From Metellina segmentata (taxonomy: Eukaryota; Arthropoda; Arachnida; Araneae; Tetragnathidae), in NCBI GenBank assembly GCA_947359465.1, contig OX375875.1, positions 10,943,038 through 11,007,037 on the forward strand: a stretch of 64,000 bases of DNA, given 5' to 3'. The notes under the pieces are model-generated. The model searched no databases and was not told where the DNA came from. It worked only from the letters and a program-made list of their open reading frames with translations. The position numbers and the translations under genes were made by a program. Of the stretch, positions 59,175-64,000 are shown one piece after another; within the stretch, counting starts at the first letter, position 1; each line of letters starts with the position of its first letter.

Positions 59175-61874
59175 GAAAAATAAGCTAAAAGTATTTTATT
59201 GTAATGCTCGGGGGCGCGCAGTGTGAGAAATAAAATGGATGAGCTCAAGGGAATTGCACAAGCAGAGGATATAGATATCATTGGGATTACTGAAAGTTGG
59301 ACAAGCAGTGAAGATGCACAAATTTTAGAAATAATTGGATTCACAACGTTTAGGGAGGACAGAGTGAATAGGAAAGGGGGTGAGGTTTTGATTTATGTGA
59401 GAGAATTTTTAAACTGTACGGAAATAAAGTTAAATAGTAAAACTGAGGGTATAGAATCAGTCTGGGTGAAACTGAATACAGACAAAGACAAAGGACTAAT
59501 TCTGGGTAATATATATAGACCTCCTGTTTGTAGTGAAGAGCAGGAAAAGGGCATGTGCAATCTGATAAACAAAGCATGTCAAAAAGGAGAATTAATTTTA
59601 ATGGGGGACTATAACTATCCAAATATTGACTGGACAAACAATCTAGCTACAAATGGGAAAGGGGCAGAAATTTTGGAAGTGATACAGGATTGTTTTTTGT
59701 ACCAGATGGTGTATGAGGATACTAGGGACAATGCAATATTGGATTTGATTTTCAGCAATGATGAGGATAGGGTGTAGGATTTGGTTATAGGTGAGCCACT
59801 GGGAAAAAGTGATCATAGAAGTATCAGATTAAGTATAAATTTTCAGTCAGCATACACAATCAATAGTAGGATAATTCCAAATTTCAGAAAGGTAAATTTT
59901 CATAGGATAAGGGAAGAGTTAAAGGAAACATTCAAAGGGGGATTATTAACACCGCATCATTCCGAACAATGGGAGGAATTCAAGAATAAGTTAGACAGGG
60001 TGTTAAAAAAACATGTAACGTTCAGGAAAAAAGGAAAATCTAGAAAATTGCTCCCTATGTGGTTTTCAGGGGAAACACACAAATCTTTAAAATTAAAACA
60101 TACAGGGTATATAAAAGCACTGGTATCGACAGGGACAAGGAGGCATATCAGAAAGCCAGAAAGGAGTTTAAAACTATTAGTCGGAAGCAAAAGGTGTCCT
60201 TGGAGGAAAAACTAGCAAGGGAAATAAATACAAACCCAAAAGAATTTTTTGCATATGCAAGTGGTAAAAATAAATTTAGTACTACACTGGGCCCGTTGGA
60301 GGGGAAGGGAGGTGAGTTACATCAAGACGACGTGGGAATGGCAAACGTGCTAAATGACTTTTTTCTGGGGGTTTTCAATGGTAACCATAGTTTAAAAAAG
60401 GATTCCAAGGATGGAGCCTTTGCAGGGGGTATAATTAAAGAATGCACATTTAACAGGGAAGAAATAATACATCAGTTGAAAAGAATTAAGCCATTTAAAG
60501 CACCAGGGCCAGACGATATTTATCCGAGAGTACTAGTGGAATGCGCGGAAGAATTCGGGGAAGTAATTCGCACGATATTTAATTCAACATATAGCACGGG
60601 TTGGGTGCCAATGGATTGGAAGTTGACCAACATAACTCCAATTTTCAAAAAGGGAATACAAAGTGATCCGGGCAACTATAGATCAGTAAGTCTAACATCA
60701 GTAATTTGCAAAATATTTGAATCTCTGTTAAAAAAGCATATAATGTTATACTTGGAGGAAGGGGGACTGTTATCAGATAATCAGTATGGGTTTTGGAAGG
60801 GCAGATCCTGCTCTACAAACCTTTTGAAGTTCTACGTAAATATTACTGAGGAGCTGGATAATAAGAGCAGTGTGGATATCATGTACATAGATTTTCAAAA
60901 GGCTTTTGATAAAGTACCTCATGATGCATTACTGTTTAAATTGGAAAGGCTGGGGATTCAGGGAAAAACATTAATATGGATAAAGAATTGGTTATTGGGT
61001 AGAAAGCAGAGAGTGCAGGTAAAAGGAAATTATTCACAGTGGACAGAAGTTATAAGTGGGGTGCCTCAGGGATCAGTTTTGGGACCAATTTTATTTATAA
61101 TTTTCATAGATGATATAGGTCAGGGGGATTAAGAATAGAATCAGTATATTTGCAGATGACTTAAAAATATGGGGGACAGTGGATACAAAGTTACAGATAG
61201 AAAATTTAAAAGGGGATTTTGATAAGATATCCGAATGGGCTGTAAAATGGGGTATGCCTTTTAATGTAGGGAAATGCCAAGTTCTGCATATGGGTTACAG
61301 GAACAGTGGAGCAGAGTACTGTCTGCAGGGAGTAAAGGTAAAGGAGGGAGAAACAGTCAAGGATCTTGGGATAGGATAGGAACAGTCAAGGATAATTCAC
61401 AGGGATTTTAAAATGGGTCACCAATGTTCAGCTGCGGGTAAAAAGGCTAATAGGTTATTGGGGTATATTAAAAAGACTGTAAATTCAAGGGATAAGAATA
61501 TAATCCTGACGTTATATAAGGGTTTAGTAAGACCACATCTAGAATATGCTGTACAATTCTGGGCTCCATATATGAGAAAGGACATATAATCAATTGAAAG
61601 GGTTCAGCACAGAGCTACAAAAATAATAAAGGGGCTAGCAAATTTCGACTATAATGAACGTTTAAGTAAACTAAACATGTATACACAGGAAAGAAGAAGA
61701 AGAAGGAGGGGGGATTTGATTCAGCTTTTCAAGTTTGTAAAACAAGGGGACACAGAGGGTTTAAATTTCAATACGGATAACAGAACAAGGGGCCATGGGT
61801 ATAAATTGAATAAGACACATTTTAATCGGAATTTAAGGAAAAACTACTACTTTAATAGGGTAATAGACAGTTGA
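59175..61874 (+). pseudogene. LINE ORF2: endonuclease plus reverse transcriptase, frameshifted
   Basis: Pieces: KLKVFYCNARG (59190) shifts frame into 59223-59777 (endonuclease: IGITESWTS, ILGNIYRPP, LMGDYNYPNIDW), TAG at 59775, 59781-60215 (GKSDHRSIRL, the endonuclease SDH motif), a frameshift near 60120 into 60059-61132 (RT: FKAPGPDDIYPRVL, NYRSVSLTSVICKIFE, DFQKAFDKVPH, GVPQGSVLGP), another at about 61130 before FADDLKIW, and 61179-61874 with more breaks (LGYIKKTVNSRD, RPHLEYAVQFW). Catalytic Asp residues are visible but the ORF cannot be read through, so it is dead. Confidence 0.88.
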
Positions 61875-62034
61875 AACGCGTTGCCAGAAAATATAGTTAA
61901 TTCAAAGGGAGTGTACGAATTTAAGATACAATTGGATAGTCAGTGGGAATTGGGGAATTCATAAACAAAGGACCAGCCTTGTTGGGCTCGAGCCTGTAGC
62001 TGGTCGTCAATATTTGTATTTTGTATTTGTAACA

Positions 62035-62974
62035 GTATTCTAATTGCATACCATACATTATTACTGGAATATTACAGACCCTGCGTTTGTTCATTAAACA
62101 TGTTTGTGAACAAGCACGCTTATTTCCCCAAATTTCCTGTTCTGTGCCATATATTATGGAAATTGCTGGCAGTTAATCTTAGACTTCAATCCTCCAATTT
62201 ACACTTTGTGTGTTCCATCGTTTTCTCTTTATTTCAAAACATTCGTTGATGATATTTTCGTGCACTTCTAGTCAAACATTTTTTTAAATAATTTCCTGCT
62301 AATACGATGTCGGGGATTGGTATGCATTTAGGGTGCTGTCCAACATGTGATACAAGAAAAATCATTCTGTGATGGCAATCTGGACAATGCCACAAAGTTT
62401 ACAGAAGTGCTAGGTGTAAATTTTGAGGCACACAATTCTCTAATCGACTCAACTAGAGAAGAGCGTTTGGGCAACTTTCTCTTGAAATTGCATGTATTAC
62501 CTTGTGGTAAAATAAAAATTATTTATATTGGTGCAGAAACGACGTGATTCCAGTCGTTAGGAACAATTAAGGAAACAAATCAAAAAGAGCATTTTCACAC
62601 AATTTCGAATTTTCAAACGTCTTCTACGGTTTTCCAAAAACTTGGAAAAATTGGAGCTACTTCTTTTATGCATCAAACCCATCAATTGTCAAAACAAAAA
62701 GTGCAGTTCTAACTTGACGTAACCTTCGCTGTGGATCAAGGCAATGTTTCACACAAAATGACGAAACATAAACAAAAATGAGCAATTAAACTTTCTTGGA
62801 AGTTTTAGAGTTATAATTTTATTTTTTCTTGAAAGACTACCAACTAAGGTAAAAACAAGAATCTTGCAATCACCGGCTCCGATGGTTTTCTTTTGTTGTG
62901 ATTTGGCGTCACTTGACAATTTCTTCGTAATGAAAAATCCACAAAATATTTTTTTCCCCGGCAGTAGGACCGGT
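62035..62974. other. Intergenic, nothing recognised
   Basis: AT-rich with a 66-residue open frame (62347-62547) that I cannot assign and think fortuitous. Confidence 0.5.
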
Positions 62975-63380
62975 AGGTAATTTAATTAAGGTCGCACTGG
63001 AGCATTACACCGACTATTGGCGACAATCCGGAATCAAAACGGAAGGGTAAGGTAAATTTAATTAACGTCGTACTTGATAAACACAACAGGCTATTGACGA
63101 AGGTCCTGGATCAATTTTCTAAGGGAAAGATAACAGGACAACATTACGTAATTTTGAACCACGGTCAGATGACGAGGCAACACCTGAGCTGAAACCCCAC
63201 ACTCCAAACTTCCACACCAACCTAACGTGAGGACTCGGCTACGACAGATTTAAGGTACACCAACCCTCTCTACACTATAATTTACAAACATACGTGCACT
63301 GATTTGGGATCGAACTAGGAACCTTCTAAACTAGAGGCTACTACCTTTGTGGTGTCTATAACCACACAATTCTATAATTC
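62975..63380 (-). mobile_element. SINE-like retroposon copy (minus orientation)
   Basis: Shares ordered blocks with 1200-1575. On the minus strand the head near 63300-63350 contains CCTAGTTCGATCCCA, a B-box like tRNA-derived SINE promoters, preceded by AGTAGCCTCTAGTTTAGAAG. The left part repeats itself (two TTTAATTAA...GTCG..CT blocks at 62980 and 63055). Confidence 0.55.
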
Positions 63381-64000
63381 GAGCTTGACCCAAGCCTGGC
63401 AGCAGATTCTTTAAATTCACTATAAATCTAATTTACAAACTGATCTTGGAAATTAAGTTAGGGTACTCACCCCTCTGTAGTTGGATCCACTGGTAACCGA
63501 ATCTGGTTTTATTCCGTACTTCAATAATAAAGATGTACACTCTTGCACAACAATAACTTTATTAAACTAAAACGTAACGGAACATATAATTATTATAATT
63601 ATACATTTGTGGACTCGCCATTACTGTGAGGCCTTAGCCGTAAAAATATACTCCCGTCCTCCTACAGACAAGAGTCTACAGCCAGGGTAATCCATCGAGC
63701 CGAGTCTCCTCTGATTGGTTGAAAAATCACGCTTTCATGGCCCTCGGTTTCAAAGTTTACTGCGTTCGAGAGTATACTAGTTAAATTGTAAACAAAGTTG
63801 TTTATCTTTTACCTTCCCATTTCAACGATAGACATCATGCAAGAAACCGACACTAACTTGCACGCTAAAGGAATTAAAATAAGATTTCACTTATAAAGGA
63901 CTGAGTAATATCTGTTTTATAAAAGAAGGAATCAGACCAGTGAGGAAATAAAGATTGATGTGAAACTTTTTTCTTACTTTCATGACAATTTAATCAAGGT
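63381..64000. other. Window end, nothing recognised
   Basis: AT-rich; no repeat ends or coding sequence that I can support. Confidence 0.5.

Larger units (their letters stand above)
58763..62034 (+). mobile_element. CR1-like non-LTR retrotransposon, 5' truncated and decayed
   Basis: In order: ORF1 C-terminal fragment, endonuclease, reverse transcriptase, and a 3' tail with GACCAGC...GCTGGTC inverted words and (TTTGTAT)-like short repeats at 62008-62030. Several frameshifts and stops. CR1/L2-type assignment rests on the ORF1 esterase-like end and short-repeat tail. Confidence 0.85.

Overview
This is a eukaryotic, AT-rich, intron-rich window and almost certainly arthropod nuclear DNA, most likely insect. 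The reasons are one host gene split into many short exons with GT...AG introns of 72 bp to 8.5 kb, no bacterial-style gene packing, and mobile elements of kinds familiar from insect genomes (Helitron-like repeats, long-TIR DD41D mariner, DD82E IS630/Tc1/mariner, hAT, a CR1-like LINE). I cannot name the species.

Host gene. The plus strand carries a complete coding sequence for a Nedd4-family HECT E3 ubiquitin ligase of the Itch/WWP/Su(dx) type. I could place 20 coding exons from 7858 to 45241. Spliced, they give 2,703 nt, an exact multiple of three, i.e. 900 residues plus stop. Domain order is C2 (residues ~12-140), a low-complexity Ser/Pro/Thr/Gln segment (~150-325), four WW domains (~329-503) and a HECT domain (~540-900) with catalytic Cys868, 32 residues before the C-terminus. 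The WW2-WW3 linker that autoinhibits WWP1/WWP2/Itch is recognisable. A splice acceptor just before the first coding exon implies at least one upstream 5' UTR exon that I could not locate.

Introns. They are heavily loaded with transposons: a Helitron-like copy (12.5-13.1 kb), a CAGGGTTCCCAC-type element (16.2-16.8 kb), a mariner-derived MITE that still holds a transposase tail (17.2-17.8 kb), a hAT copy (18.5-19.4 kb), a foldback repeat (20.1-20.4 kb) and a hairpin-chain repeat with 185-bp tandem units (23.9-25.1 kb). The 8.5-kb intron 14 holds a DD82E transposon with an open 465-residue transposase inserted inside another repeat, whose second copy 3 kb away preserves the empty site. The next large intron has a Tc1-like relic, a Helitron-type 3' end and a hAT element with a perfect 8-bp target duplication.

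Flanks. Upstream (1-7.8 kb) are a hAT-like terminus, a SINE-like copy and a 1.46-kb TIR element. Downstream (45.8-64 kb) is a nested repeat zone: Helitron-like copies at 46.6, 55.5 and 56.8 kb, a broken hAT-like unit at 49.1-55.2 kb interrupted by a hairpin-chain repeat that is itself interrupted by an intact-looking DD41D mariner (52.5-54.0 kb), a decayed CR1-like LINE (58.8-62.0 kb) and another SINE-like copy near 63 kb. No second host gene, rRNA gene, bona fide tRNA gene or CRISPR array was seen.

The most unusual signals are the dispersed three-base-loop hairpin motif shared by at least two repeat families, some copies of which end like Helitron 3' termini, and the nested elements whose empty sites are preserved in sibling repeats in the same window.
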